Shown piece after piece: positions 16,102 to 24,685 of a stretch of DNA of 64,000 nucleotides. The translations under genes were made by a program, and so were the position numbers. Numbering within the stretch: the stretch's first letter is position 1; each line of letters opens with the position of its first letter. Under the pieces are notes generated by a model. That model saw only the letters and a list, made by a program, of their open reading frames with translations. It did not search any database and had not been told where the DNA came from. The DNA is from an uncultured Prevotellaceae bacterium (GTDB lineage Bacteria > Bacteroidota > Bacteroidia > Bacteroidales > Muribaculaceae). The stretch is taken from assembly GCA_900317835.1 (NCBI GenBank), contig ONIL01000001.1, forward strand, positions 124,001-188,000. Direction: 5' to 3'.

Positions 16102-17967
16102 ATGGTAAGTTATCTTCAAGTTGAAGGGTTGAGCAAGGCGTTCGGTGCCGACGTGCTGTTCGAGGATTTGACCTTCGGTGTTGCCGAGGGTGAGAAAATA
16201 GGTCTCATTGCCAAGAATGGTACCGGTAAATCCACCTTGCTCGATATCCTTGCCGGTATTTCCTCACAAGACAGCGGCACGGTCATCTACCGCAACAACC
16301 TGCGTGTGGGCTATCTGCCGCAATTGCCCGACCTGGGCGGTGCCCTCACGGTGCTTGACGCATGTCTGCACGGCGATGACCCCCGGTCGGCCGCTATCCA
16401 TGCCTATGAGGAGGCGTTGCGCACTGGCGACAGCGACGCGATGACAACCGCCATCCAGGCGATGGATGCGAATACAGCATGGGACTATGAGGAACGGTTC
16501 AAGCAGATTCTCACTCAACTCAAGATCATCGACTACAACCAACCCGTTAAAGAATTGAGCGGTGGTCAGGTGAAGCGGGTTGCGCTGGCCAGACTGCTCA
16601 TCGACGAGCCGCAGATGCTGATCCTTGATGAGCCGACCAACCATCTGGACATCGACATGATCGAGTGGCTGGAGAGTTACCTGCAACGAAGCCGAGTAAC
16701 CCTGCTGATGGTGACGCATGACCGTTACTTCCTGGACAACATCTGCAACCGCATACTGGAGATGGACCAGCACAGCATCTTCTCCTATAGTGGCAATTAC
16801 AACTACTACCTTGAGAAGCGTGCCGAGCGTATTGAGGCACAGAATGCCCAAGTGGAACGAGCCCGTAACCTGCTGCGCACCGAACTGGACTGGATGCGCC
16901 GCCAGCCGCAGGCCCGAGCCCACAAGGCGCAGTACCGCATCGACGCTTTCTATGACCTGCAGGAACGAGCCCAACAACGGCGTGACGAGGGAGAGGTAGA
17001 ACTCAACGTCAAGAGCGCCTATATCGGCAAAAAGATTTTTACGGCCCACCATGTGAACAAGCGATTTGGCGACAAAGTGATTCTTGATGACTTCAATTAC
17101 ACGTTTGCCCGCTACGAGAAGCTGGGTATCGTGGGAGATAACGGCGTGGGCAAGACCACATTCATTAAACTGTTACTCGACATCGTGAAGCCTGACAGCG
17201 GTTACTTCGAGATTGGTGAGACGGTGAAATTTGCCCACTACAGTCAGGAGGGGATGCACTTTGATGAGGGCAAGCGGGTAATTGACGCTGTGCGTGACGT
17301 GGCCGAGTACATTTACTTCGATGAGAAGCACCATTACACTGCGATGGCTTGGCTGAACCACTTCCTGTTCACGCCACAAGACCAGCAGAAGTATATCGCG
17401 AAGTTGAGTGGTGGCGAGCGTCGCAGGCTGTATTTGGCGATGGTGCTGATGACCAAACCTAACTTCCTCATCCTTGATGAGCCTACCAACGACCTGGACA
17501 TCTCCACGCTCGAGATTCTGGAAGAATACTTGTCACAGTTCAACGGTTGTGTCATCATTGTGAGTCACGACCGCTTCTTCATGGACCGGACGGTGGACCA
17601 CACATTTGTATTCACGGGTAACGGTCATGTTAAGGACTTCCCCGGCAACTACAGTGAATACCGTGCCTGGAAACAACGGCACGAGCAAGAAGCGGCTCAA
17701 CTGGCACGAGAACAGGAGGGTACCAAGCCCAAGGAGAATACCTGGGCGAAACGTAGCGAGCAAAAAAGGTTGTCCTATAAGGAACAGCGAGAACTCGAGC
17801 AACTCAATATCGACATCGAGGCCCTTAACAAGGAAAAGGCAGAATTGGACGCCCTGTTTGCCAGTGGTGAGACACTCGACGACGTTGCCACCAAGGCCGC
17901 CCGTTACCAGCAGGTCAAAGACCTGCTCGATGAGAAAGAGATGCGCTGGCTGGAACTATCGTCCTAG
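16102..17967 (+). CDS. ABC-F family ATPase
   Basis: About 621-residue soluble protein with two ABC domains and no membrane part, the layout of ABC-F proteins, which act on the ribosome (translation factors or antibiotic-resistance proteins). First domain: AKNGTGKST, LSGGQVKR, LILDEPTNHLD. Second: GDNGVGKTT, LSGGERRRL, LILDEPTNDLD. A charged linker and a C-terminal coiled-coil region (KEQRELEQLNIDIEAL) follow, as in the Uup-like subgroup. The start at 16102 (MVSYLQVEG) is chosen from family resemblance; an ATG at 16087 is also in frame. Nothing in the sequence indicates drug resistance. Confidence 0.9.
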   Translation: MVSYLQVEGLSKAFGADVLFEDLTFGVAEGEKIGLIAKNGTGKSTLLDILAGISSQDSGTVIYRNNLRVGYLPQLPDLGGALTVLDACLHGDDPRSAAIHAYEEALRTGDSDAMTTAIQAMDANTAWDYEERFKQILTQLKIIDYNQPVKELSGGQVKRVALARLLIDEPQMLILDEPTNHLDIDMIEWLESYLQRSRVTLLMVTHDRYFLDNICNRILEMDQHSIFSYSGNYNYYLEKRAERIEAQNAQVERARNLLRTELDWMRRQPQARAHKAQYRIDAFYDLQERAQQRRDEGEVELNVKSAYIGKKIFTAHHVNKRFGDKVILDDFNYTFARYEKLGIVGDNGVGKTTFIKLLLDIVKPDSGYFEIGETVKFAHYSQEGMHFDEGKRVIDAVRDVAEYIYFDEKHHYTAMAWLNHFLFTPQDQQKYIAKLSGGERRRLYLAMVLMTKPNFLILDEPTNDLDISTLEILEEYLSQFNGCVIIVSHDRFFMDRTVDHTFVFTGNGHVKDFPGNYSEYRAWKQRHEQEAAQLAREQEGTKPKENTWAKRSEQKRLSYKEQRELEQLNIDIEALNKEKAELDALFASGETLDDVATKAARYQQVKDLLDEKEMRWLELSS

Positions 17968-17990
17968 TTTACGCCAAATGGCTTTCATCA

Positions 17991-18001
17991 AAGACGCTAA
18001 G
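17991..18001 (+). repeat. Second copy of the AAGACGCTAAG word
   Basis: Identical to 16032-16042; the inverse complement (first 10 bp) is at 16064-16073. It lies 12 nt before the polymerase ATG, so a repeat copy sits at both ends of the ABC-F gene. It may be a short member of the octamer class. Confidence 0.4.
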
Positions 18002-18012
18002 AATAGACTGAA

Positions 18013-19356
18013 ATGTACGGGCTTGTTGACTGCAACAATTTCTTTGTATCCTGTGAGCGGGTGTTTGACCCGCGGCTCAACGGGAAGAAGGTCGTTGTGC
18101 TTTCTAATAACGATGGCTGCGTCATTGCCCGCAGTAATGAAGCAAAAGCGGCTGGCATCCCGATGGGATGTCCCGCCTTTAAAATCAAGGAGCACACTGA
18201 CCCAAGACAAGTGATACAGGTGTCGGGACGTCACATCCTGTACCGGGATCTGTCGGACCGAGTGATGCACCTCATGACCCAAGAAGTCGATAACCTGCAG
18301 CAGTATTCAGTTGACGAGGCTTTCTTCAAGTTGCCGCACGAGGATGTGGAAACGAGCCATCGCGTGATGGCCGAACTGGTGAAGAAAATACGCCAATATG
18401 TGGGAATCCCGGTCAGCATAGGCTTTGCACCAAGCCGTACGCTGGCCAAAGTTGCCAACCACATAGCTAAGCGTGACCGCCGCATCACCGACGGCGTTTA
18501 TTGGCTCGTGCGTCCTGAAGCCATTGACATCATCCTACGCCGCACCGCCATCGAGGACGTGTGGGGCATTGGCCGGCGACTAGCGGCAAAACTCAAGGCG
18601 CGCGGAATCATGACGGCTGCTGACTTTGTGAAAATGCCGCCTTCGCTGGTGCGCTCACAATACTCGGTGACACTTGAACGCACCCAGCGTGAACTCATGG
18701 GTCACGATTGCCAAATCGCTAATCCTGTGACCATTGCCCACAAGACAATCATGACATCCCGCACGTTTGGCAAGGTGTTGACCAACCGTGACGAGATAGC
18801 CGACGCCATCGTCAGTTTTGCTGAGCGCACCGCGCGCCAATTGCGCAACGAGGGCAGCGTGGCGGGAAGCGTGATGACCTACGTGCGTGGCGACCACTTC
18901 CGCAAGGACTTGCCCTTTTACTCCAATTCATGCCAGTTACAGCTTGACACGCCGTCAAGCGACACGATGACTATCGTCAGAACAGCATTGAATGCTTTTA
19001 ACAACATTTGGCGCGACGGCTTCGGTTACCGCAAAGCCGGTGTGATGGTACTTGACATCCAGCATGGCGGTGGTATCCAACTCAACGTATTTGACCCCGA
19101 TGACCACGGCAAACTGCGGCGACTGATGACCAGCATAGACGGCATCAACAACATGTATGGCAGCCGATCGGTCAAACTTGCCCCCGGTCTGCAACGTGGT
19201 GAATGGGCTTCCAATCAGAATCATTTCCAGCCTTTGAGCAAGACGCTGCATTTCTATACCGGCATGATTGACCCGCACCAGACGTCGGCTTCGCATGATC
19301 CAATAGATGTGCTACAAAAACTAGAGGATCTGGAAGATCCAGACCCTCTAGAGTAG
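18013..19356 (+). CDS. Y-family DNA polymerase, UmuC-like
   Basis: 447-residue translesion polymerase of the UmuC/ImpB group. Catalytic acids: Asp6 in MYGLVDCNNFF and Asp101/Glu102 in YSVDEAFF. The family pattern SNNDGCVIARSNEAKA (residues 31-46) is in the fingers; a helix-hairpin-helix region (DVWGIGRRLAAKLKARGI) and a little-finger domain follow. The length is that of UmuC. No umuD-like peptidase gene is adjacent, and the ABC-F gene lies just upstream. The last codons (LEDLEDPDPLE) lie inside an inverted repeat that forms a terminator for the opposing gene. Confidence 0.93.
   Translation: MYGLVDCNNFFVSCERVFDPRLNGKKVVVLSNNDGCVIARSNEAKAAGIPMGCPAFKIKEHTDPRQVIQVSGRHILYRDLSDRVMHLMTQEVDNLQQYSVDEAFFKLPHEDVETSHRVMAELVKKIRQYVGIPVSIGFAPSRTLAKVANHIAKRDRRITDGVYWLVRPEAIDIILRRTAIEDVWGIGRRLAAKLKARGIMTAADFVKMPPSLVRSQYSVTLERTQRELMGHDCQIANPVTIAHKTIMTSRTFGKVLTNRDEIADAIVSFAERTARQLRNEGSVAGSVMTYVRGDHFRKDLPFYSNSCQLQLDTPSSDTMTIVRTALNAFNNIWRDGFGYRKAGVMVLDIQHGGGIQLNVFDPDDHGKLRRLMTSIDGINNMYGSRSVKLAPGLQRGEWASNQNHFQPLSKTLHFYTGMIDPHQTSASHDPIDVLQKLEDLEDPDPLE
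19315..19351 (-). terminator. Intrinsic terminator of the SIMPL gene inside the polymerase coding sequence
   Basis: 14-bp stem with one A-C mismatch (19321-19334 with 19338-19351), a 3-nt loop, and an A run at 19316-19320 that reads as TTTTT on the - strand. This is a rho-independent terminator for the SIMPL gene, whose stop lies 20 nt away, embedded in the last 12 codons of the convergent polymerase gene. Confidence 0.8.
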
Positions 19357-19371
19357 TTATCGGAAGCATTG

Positions 19372-20076
19372 TCAGTTCTTGAGCGAGTAAGTGACGGTGG
19401 TGACTACACGCACTTTTTTAATCCATGGGGTGTACTCGTCGCGGTTCTCGATGGAGAATTGACCTTGGTCGGCGCTCACGATCTTGTTGAGTTTGCTATG
19501 TGAGTTCTCAGCAAACTGCTGAGCGGTTACCTGAGCATTCTCGATGGCCTCCTGCATCATCTTGGGTTTCATCTCCTTGAAGGCGACAAACTCATAATGA
19601 ATTTGGTTTTCGTAACTGTCGCTGGTGATAGCCACACCTTCTTTCAACAGGTCGCCCTGCTTGGCAATCAGTTTGCGCACCTGGTCCACGTTCTTGCTCG
19701 TTACAGTAAGCACCGAAGTCACGATGTAACGGTAAGCCTTGTTACCCGGGTCATATTCCCGAGCGGTCAAGTCAACGACCTGGGGAGCATTGAGGCTGAT
19801 TTCGTCCTCTTTGACTCCGCCCTTGAGCAGGAATCCTTTGATCTTGGCTTGGGTAGCACCGATGCGGTCATACAGTCCCGGCAGATCGTTTCCCACCTCT
19901 TTAGAGACGATGGGCCACGTCACCTTGTCGGCCTGCACTTCCTGCTCGGCAAGACCCTTGACACTGACCTTGCGATCCTTACTGGCAAAATCATCAATAC
20001 CTGCCTTGATGAACCAGCCCAGACAGAAAACGCTCAGAGCGATGAGGGCTGACGAAATAATCATTTTCTCTTTCAT
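19372..20076 (-). CDS. SIMPL domain (DUF541) protein
   Basis: 234-residue exported or membrane-anchored protein: a single N-terminal hydrophobic segment ([18 protein letters not shown]) with no lipobox, then a SIMPL domain. Family features include [20 protein letters not shown] at the start of the domain, [32 protein letters not shown] and the [16 protein letters not shown] helix. SIMPL proteins are periplasmic with poorly defined roles. Monocistronic, convergent with the polymerase. No exact -7 box was found upstream; the gap 20077-20278 is AT-rich and shows no gene. Confidence 0.82.
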   Translation of the reverse strand: MKEKMIISSALIALSVFCLGWFIKAGIDDFASKDRKVSVKGLAEQEVQADKVTWPIVSKEVGNDLPGLYDRIGATQAKIKGFLLKGGVKEDEISLNAPQVVDLTAREYDPGNKAYRYIVTSVLTVTSKNVDQVRKLIAKQGDLLKEGVAITSDSYENQIHYEFVAFKEMKPKMMQEAIENAQVTAQQFAENSHSKLNKIVSADQGQFSIENRDEYTPWIKKVRVVTTVTYSLKN

Positions 20077-20278
20077 AATAGTGTCATTAGTTTAAATAAA
20101 AAACCATTGTCGCATCAATAACTGCAAAAAGTGCGCCATATTGTGTATAGTGCGAAAAAAATGTCGGTTTTGTAATTTTTGCGAATAGATTTATATTCTA
20201 TCGTCAAATTAATCTCTTTAGCGAAATTTGCATTAAAAACTATACGGGCCAACTGCTATATCTTTCCCATTCATTATG

Positions 20279-21850
20279 TTAGTTTGGCTGTTTCAACGCT
20301 TCAGCTAGGGCTTCGGCACAGCGCTCACCGTCTATTGCGCTGGAAACGATGCCACCTGCATAACCTGCGCCCTCGCCACAAGGATAGAGGCCTTGAATGG
20401 AGATGTGGTGCAGCAAGGCGGCATCACGGGGAATGCGAACAGGTGACGAGGTGCGGGTCTCGACACCAATGACAACAGCATCGTTGGTGAGGAAACCACG
20501 GGCATTCTTGCCAAAAATCTTGAAACCTTTGCGCAATCGGTTAGCGACAAAAGGCGGCATCCACAGGTCAAGACGTGAGGTCTGGACCCCAGGCAGATAA
20601 GATGAAGGCGGAATGTTGCGAGACGGCTTTCCGTCAACAAAGTCCTTCATTCGTTGGGCTCCGGCAATCAAGCTATTTCCCGCCTCAACAAAGGCTCGCC
20701 GTTCCATCTCCTCTTGAAACTTCATCATCGACAATACTCCATATTTACTGAACTCATTGGGCAAATCCTCGGGGTGCAACTCGACAACCATTCCCGAGTT
20801 GGCCCAATGGGAACCGCGGTTGCTGGGTGACATGCCGTTAACCACCAGTCCGTCAGGCTCGCTCACCGCAGGCACGACAAAACCGCCAGGGCACATGCAG
20901 AAGGAATAAACGCCACGATGGTCAACCTGGGTAACAAAGTTATATTCGGCCGCGGGCAGGTATTCGCCGCGTCCCAACACGCTGTGATACTGAATCTGGT
21001 CGATGATGCGTTGCGGGTGTTCCAAGCGGACTCCAACGGCAATGCCCTTTGCTTCAAGGGTGATGCCACTGTCGTTAAGCATCTGATAGACATCGCGCGC
21101 AGAGTGACCCGTTGCCAAAATAACTGGGCCATCGAACGATTCTCCAGTTGCAGTCTCCACGCCAGTAACCTTGCCGTTGTCGACCATGATGCGGGTGACA
21201 CGGGTCTGAAAATGCACTTCGCCACCACAACGAATGATGGTCTCGCGCATCGACTTGATGACCGCAGGCAACTTGTCGCTGCCGATGTGGGGATGGGCAT
21301 CGATGAGTATATCCTCACGAGCGCCGTGCTGGACAAAGATGCCAAGCACACGGTCAACCGAGCCACGTTTCTTGCTGCGTGTGTAGAGTTTGCCGTCGCT
21401 ATAGGCTCCTGCCCCACCCTCACCGTAACAGTAATTGCTCTCAGGATCCACGATGCCCTCACGCTGGATGCGTGACGCATCGATGCGGCGCTGCATCACG
21501 TCCTTGCCCCGTTCCAGGACAATAGGCTTAATTCCCAGTTCGATGAGGCGCAAGGCTGCAAACAGACCACCAGGCCCCATACCCACAACTATTGCCTGGC
21601 GCTTGCCGTCAACAGGGCGGTACTCGATAGGCGGTACCAAATAATCCTGTGTCATGGGTTCGTCGATATAGACACGCACCTTGAGGTTGATCACCACGTT
21701 GCGTTGGCGCGCGTCGATTGAGCGCTTCAAGACCCTGATACCCTGGATGCTGTTCACGGGTATTTCATTATGTTTTGCCAGATGCTGGGCGATGTCACTC
21801 ATGCTGGCCGCCGTGCGCGGACTGACGCGCAGTTGTAGTTCCTTAATCAT
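20279..21850 (-). CDS. FAD-dependent oxidoreductase, COG2509 type
   Basis: 523-residue cytoplasmic flavoprotein. An N-terminal ~90-residue domain of the COG2509 group precedes a Rossmann FAD-binding site, IVVGMGPGGLFAALRLIELG, at about residue 87. Further marks are a long Cys/Gly-rich NYCYGEGGAGAYSDGKL, VILATGHSARD, and a C-terminal PCGEGAGYAGGI with a second FAD contact. The physiological substrate is unknown. Transcribed divergently from the HAD phosphatase gene, with a -7 box of its own at 21924-21931. Confidence 0.88.
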   Translation of the reverse strand: MIKELQLRVSPRTAASMSDIAQHLAKHNEIPVNSIQGIRVLKRSIDARQRNVVINLKVRVYIDEPMTQDYLVPPIEYRPVDGKRQAIVVGMGPGGLFAALRLIELGIKPIVLERGKDVMQRRIDASRIQREGIVDPESNYCYGEGGAGAYSDGKLYTRSKKRGSVDRVLGIFVQHGAREDILIDAHPHIGSDKLPAVIKSMRETIIRCGGEVHFQTRVTRIMVDNGKVTGVETATGESFDGPVILATGHSARDVYQMLNDSGITLEAKGIAVGVRLEHPQRIIDQIQYHSVLGRGEYLPAAEYNFVTQVDHRGVYSFCMCPGGFVVPAVSEPDGLVVNGMSPSNRGSHWANSGMVVELHPEDLPNEFSKYGVLSMMKFQEEMERRAFVEAGNSLIAGAQRMKDFVDGKPSRNIPPSSYLPGVQTSRLDLWMPPFVANRLRKGFKIFGKNARGFLTNDAVVIGVETRTSSPVRIPRDAALLHHISIQGLYPCGEGAGYAGGIVSSAIDGERCAEALAEALKQPN

Positions 21851-21857
21851 AAATTTA

Positions 21858-21885
21858 TTAGGTTTCAGGTTTTAGGTCTCCGGTT
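21858..21885. repeat. Heptameric repeat in the leader of the COG2509 gene
   Basis: Four in-register 7-bp units (TTAGGTT, TCAGGTT, TTAGGTC, TCCGGTT) between the start codon at 21850 and the -7 box at 21924. The tract would therefore be transcribed as part of the 5' leader. Confidence 0.6.
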
Positions 21886-21923
21886 TTTGTATAAGAACTA
21901 AAACGATAAACATAAATGTGGTG

Positions 21924-21931
21924 CAAAAATA
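21924..21931 (-). promoter_or_regulatory. -7 box for the COG2509 gene
   Basis: CAAAAATA on the + strand reads TATTTTTG on the - strand, a TAnnTTTG match, 73 nt before the start codon. It is divergent from the HAD box 22 nt away. Confidence 0.5.
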
Positions 21932-21953
21932 CTGAAATTTGGGCTATTTTGAC

Positions 21954-21961
21954 TACTTTTG
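21954..21961 (+). promoter_or_regulatory. -7 box for the HAD phosphatase gene
   Basis: TACTTTTG, an exact TAnnTTTG match, 30 nt upstream of the ATG at 21992. It lies downstream of the earlier in-frame start, supporting the later one. Confidence 0.6.
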
Positions 21962-21991
21962 TGCCTTAATTCATCTACTGAACGGCTAAAT

Positions 21992-22639
21992 ATGAGCGAA
22001 ATGACACATAAACAGCGCGGTGTGCTTTTTGACCTTGACGGCGTACTGCTTGACAGTGAGGGTCTGTACAGCATTTTCTGGGCCCAGATGGACAAGGAAC
22101 ATCCCACTGGGATCGAGAACTTTGCGAGTTTCATCAAGGGTTTCCACTTGAACCGCATTTTGGGTTACTACGAGAGTGACGCCGTGCGTGAGCAGGTCCT
22201 GGATCAGTTGTTGGAATTTGAACGCAATATGCGCTATGAGTTCTTTCCTGGTGCGTTGGAATTTGTCAAGCAACTGCGAGCATCAGGAGTCCCGATGGCA
22301 ATTGTCACGTCAAGTGACCGCAAGAAGATGCAATCACTCTATCGCCAACACCCCGAGTTCCCCACCCTGTTTGACCACATCATTACAGGTGACATGGTGG
22401 TTAAGGCCAAGCCAGACCCCTATTGCTTCCTGTTGGGCGCCCAACTGATGGGTATCGACATCAAGGATTGCGTTGTGATTGAGGATTCCCGCAACGGCTT
22501 GCTTGCCGGACGCGCTTCGGGAGCGAGGGTCATAGGCATCGCCACAACCATGAATGCCGATGAGGTTGCCCCCTTGAGCGACCTGACCGTCAATACCATT
22601 GCTGACCTGACCATCAGCCAATTGTTCGACAGTATTTGA
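21992..22639 (+). CDS. HAD-IA family hydrolase
   Basis: 215-residue cytoplasmic phosphatase of the beta-phosphoglucomutase-like HAD group. Motif I is FDLDGVLLDSEG with nucleophile and acid Asp, motif II is IVTSSDRKKM, motif III is the Lys in VVKAKPDPYCF, and motif IV is VVIEDSRNGLLAG. A helical cap lies between motifs I and II. The substrate is unknown; sugar phosphates are usual for this group. The start at 21992 (MSEMTHKQRG) is supported by the promoter. The Fur-family gene follows after 67 nt with its own promoter. Confidence 0.88.
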   Translation: MSEMTHKQRGVLFDLDGVLLDSEGLYSIFWAQMDKEHPTGIENFASFIKGFHLNRILGYYESDAVREQVLDQLLEFERNMRYEFFPGALEFVKQLRASGVPMAIVTSSDRKKMQSLYRQHPEFPTLFDHIITGDMVVKAKPDPYCFLLGAQLMGIDIKDCVVIEDSRNGLLAGRASGARVIGIATTMNADEVAPLSDLTVNTIADLTISQLFDSI

Positions 22640-22666
22640 TAATAATAGTTTTCTTATTCCAAAATC

Positions 22667-22698
22667 TTTGCTTGATTCCAAAAATCGTTGTACTTTTG
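22667..22698 (+). promoter_or_regulatory. Promoter of the Fur-family gene (TTTG-N20-TACTTTTG)
   Basis: TTTG at 22667-22670 and TACTTTTG at 22691-22698 with exactly 20 nt between. The chosen ATG lies only 8 nt after the box, predicting a 5' leader of a few bases at most. Confidence 0.75.
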
Positions 22699-22706
22699 TC
22701 ACATCG

Positions 22707-23219
22707 ATGAGATCCGATTCACATATCGAAGATTTTGCTGACAGCACTAACCCCGTGGTGCGCAAGTTTAATGAGTATCTTGATGCTCATGGCATGCGCA
22801 AGACCACTGAGCGCTATGCTATCCTGAACCGCATCATGGACATCAACGGGCACTTCACTATCGAGGAGTTGCAGCAAATGATTGACAGCGACGGTTTCCG
22901 TGTGAGCCGGTCAACGGTTTACAACACAGTCGAGCTGCTCATCGAGGCCAAGATGCTGAGGCGGCACGTATTTGAAGGTATGCAGGCGCAGTATGAACGC
23001 ATCACCATGCCCCACACTCATTTGATCTGCACCGTGTGTGGAAAGGTCAAGGAAGTGAAGGACCCGAATTTTGCCGCATTCATGAATGCACGCCGCTTCA
23101 ATGCGTTCAATACAGATCACTACAGCCTGCATGTGTATGGCACTTGCAGCACATGTGCCCGCAAGTCAAAGCGTTCAGCCCACGCCATCAAGGCTAAGCC
23201 GACAAAAAAAAGAACTTAA
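22707..23219 (+). CDS. Fur-family transcriptional regulator
   Basis: 170-residue metal- or peroxide-responsive repressor. The N-terminal winged helix carries the recognition helix segment VSRSTVYNTVELLIEAKML. The dimerisation domain has HTHLIC with His103/His105, and structural zinc pairs C108-C111 (CTVC) and C147-C150 (CSTC). The presence of both CxxC pairs fits Fur, PerR or Zur; which metal is sensed cannot be decided. A basic C-terminal tail of about 20 residues (KSKRSAHAIKAKPTKKR) is an addition. The start at 22707 follows directly after the promoter. Confidence 0.9.
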   Translation: MRSDSHIEDFADSTNPVVRKFNEYLDAHGMRKTTERYAILNRIMDINGHFTIEELQQMIDSDGFRVSRSTVYNTVELLIEAKMLRRHVFEGMQAQYERITMPHTHLICTVCGKVKEVKDPNFAAFMNARRFNAFNTDHYSLHVYGTCSTCARKSKRSAHAIKAKPTKKRT

Positions 23220-23269
23220 CTTTTTACAATATCATCTATTAACACTTTTAAAACCGTTAAAATTTAAAC

Positions 23270-24514
23270 ATGGCTAAAGTTAAACCGTTCCGTGGCGTAA
23301 GACCGCCGAAAGAGTATGTTGAGAAAGTAGCGTCCAAGCCCTACGATGTCCTCTCAAGCGAGGAAGCACGTGCTGAGGCTGGTGACAATGAAATGTGCCT
23401 GTATCACATCATTAAGCCCGAAATCGATTTCGAGCCCGGTACTGGCGAACACGAGCCCAAGGTCTATGACAAGGCCGTTGAGAACTTCAAGAAGTTCCAG
23501 GACAAGGGTTGGCTCGTTCAGGATCCCGAGGAGTGCTACTACATCTATGCCCAGACCATGGATGGCCGCACTCAGTACGGCTTTGTGGTTGGCGCCAGCG
23601 TTGAGGATTATCTCACCGGCCGCATCAAGAAACATGAGCTCACCCGCCGTGAGAAAGAGGCTGACCGTATGCACCACATCGAGATCAACAATGCCAATAT
23701 CGAACCGGTATTCCTGGCTTTCCCCGACAACAGCATTCTTGAGGAAATCATCGATCGCACTGCACAGACAACACCTGAGTATGACTTCGTTAGTGAAGAC
23801 GGCATTGGCCACACCTTGTGGGTTATCAAGGATAAGGAAACCATCGACACCATCACCCGCGAGTTCGGTGAGATTCCTTACCTCTATATCGCCGACGGTC
23901 ACCACCGCACCGCTGCTGCTGCCCACGTGGGCGAGGAGAAAGCAAAAGCTGATCCCAACCACAATGGCACCGAGGAGTACAACTACCTGCTGGCAGTTTG
24001 CTTCCCGCAGTCACACCTCAAGGTCATGGACTACAACCGCGTGGTTGTAGACCTGAACGGCAACACCGAGGAGGAGTTCCTCGAGAAGTTGCGCGAGAAA
24101 TTCATCGTCGAGGAGAAGGGCACCGAGATTTACAAGCCCAGCAAGCTGCACAACTTCTCGCTGTACTTGGGTGGCAAGTGGTACTCACTGACCGCTAAGG
24201 AAGGCACCTATGACGACAATGACCCCATCGGCGTGCTTGACGTGACGATCAGCAGTGACTACATCCTGCGCGACATCCTGGGCATCACCGACCTGCGCAC
24301 CGACAAGCGCATCGACTTCGTTGGCGGCATCCGCGGCCTGGGCGAGTTGAAGCAGCGTGTTGACAGTGGTGAGATGAAGATGGCTTTGGCACTCTATCCC
24401 GTGACCATGAAGCAGATCATCGACATTGCTGATAGCGGCAAGATCATGCCTCCCAAGGCTACCTGGTTTGAGCCCAAGCTGCGCTCGGGTCTCATCATCC
24501 ACAAGCTGGACTGA
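23270..24514 (+). CDS. DUF1015 family protein
   Basis: 414-residue cytoplasmic protein. The start shows the family hallmark KPFRGVRPP followed by KPYDVLSSEEAR, and the centre has IADGHHRTAAAAHVG, a strongly conserved DUF1015 motif that suggests a ParB/sulfiredoxin-like nucleotide pocket. The C-terminus LRSGLIIHKL is also typical. In many Bacteroidetes I recall this gene beside serC-serA; here it follows a Fur-family regulator by 50 nt instead. Followed by a heptad tract and a strong terminator. Confidence 0.88.
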   Translation: MAKVKPFRGVRPPKEYVEKVASKPYDVLSSEEARAEAGDNEMCLYHIIKPEIDFEPGTGEHEPKVYDKAVENFKKFQDKGWLVQDPEECYYIYAQTMDGRTQYGFVVGASVEDYLTGRIKKHELTRREKEADRMHHIEINNANIEPVFLAFPDNSILEEIIDRTAQTTPEYDFVSEDGIGHTLWVIKDKETIDTITREFGEIPYLYIADGHHRTAAAAHVGEEKAKADPNHNGTEEYNYLLAVCFPQSHLKVMDYNRVVVDLNGNTEEEFLEKLREKFIVEEKGTEIYKPSKLHNFSLYLGGKWYSLTAKEGTYDDNDPIGVLDVTISSDYILRDILGITDLRTDKRIDFVGGIRGLGELKQRVDSGEMKMALALYPVTMKQIIDIADSGKIMPPKATWFEPKLRSGLIIHKLD

Positions 24515-24520
24515 TATCGG

Positions 24521-24548
24521 GTTAACTGTTAACTGAGAACTCTTAAAA
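24521..24548 (+). repeat. Heptameric repeat after the DUF1015 gene
   Basis: Four 7-bp units in register, beginning GTTAACT twice, then GAGAACT and CTTAAAA. It occupies the short interval between the stop codon and the terminator stem. Confidence 0.6.
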
Positions 24549-24582
24549 AGCGTTATCGAGACAATCGATAGCGCTTTTTTTC
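24545..24582 (+). terminator. Rho-independent terminator of the DUF1015 gene
   Basis: Stem AAAAAGCGTTATCGA (24545-24559) pairs with TCGATAGCGCTTTTT (from 24565), one G-U wobble, 5-nt loop, and a run of seven T residues. It separates the fur/DUF1015 region from dnaN. Confidence 0.9.
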
Positions 24583-24624
24583 GTTTTTTTATTAACAAGG
24601 TCACATTATTAAAGAAAAAAACAC

Positions 24625-24632
24625 TAAATTTG
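24625..24632 (+). promoter_or_regulatory. -7 box for the dnaN operon
   Basis: TAAATTTG, an exact TAnnTTTG match, 53 nt before the dnaN ATG and downstream of the terminator. It probably drives dnaN-exonuclease-coaBC-porD-recN-rlmB. Confidence 0.6.
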
Positions 24633-24685
24633 TAGGTTAAAAGATAAAACAAAAAATTAATCACACTATAAAGAGACATAACTGT

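Noticed and set aside
16102-17967. ABC-F gene as an antibiotic-resistance determinant
   Set aside because: ABC-F proteins include many housekeeping members, and no resistance-specific feature or mobile context is visible beyond the short flanking words.
19321-19351. Palindrome at the polymerase 3' end as an integration or attachment site
   Set aside because: No integrase or direct repeat partner; the A run on its side and its position after SIMPL fit a terminator.
20077-20278. Small gene in the SIMPL-COG2509 gap
   Set aside because: No frame of useful length with a start, signal or family feature; the gap is AT-rich and looks like leader sequence.
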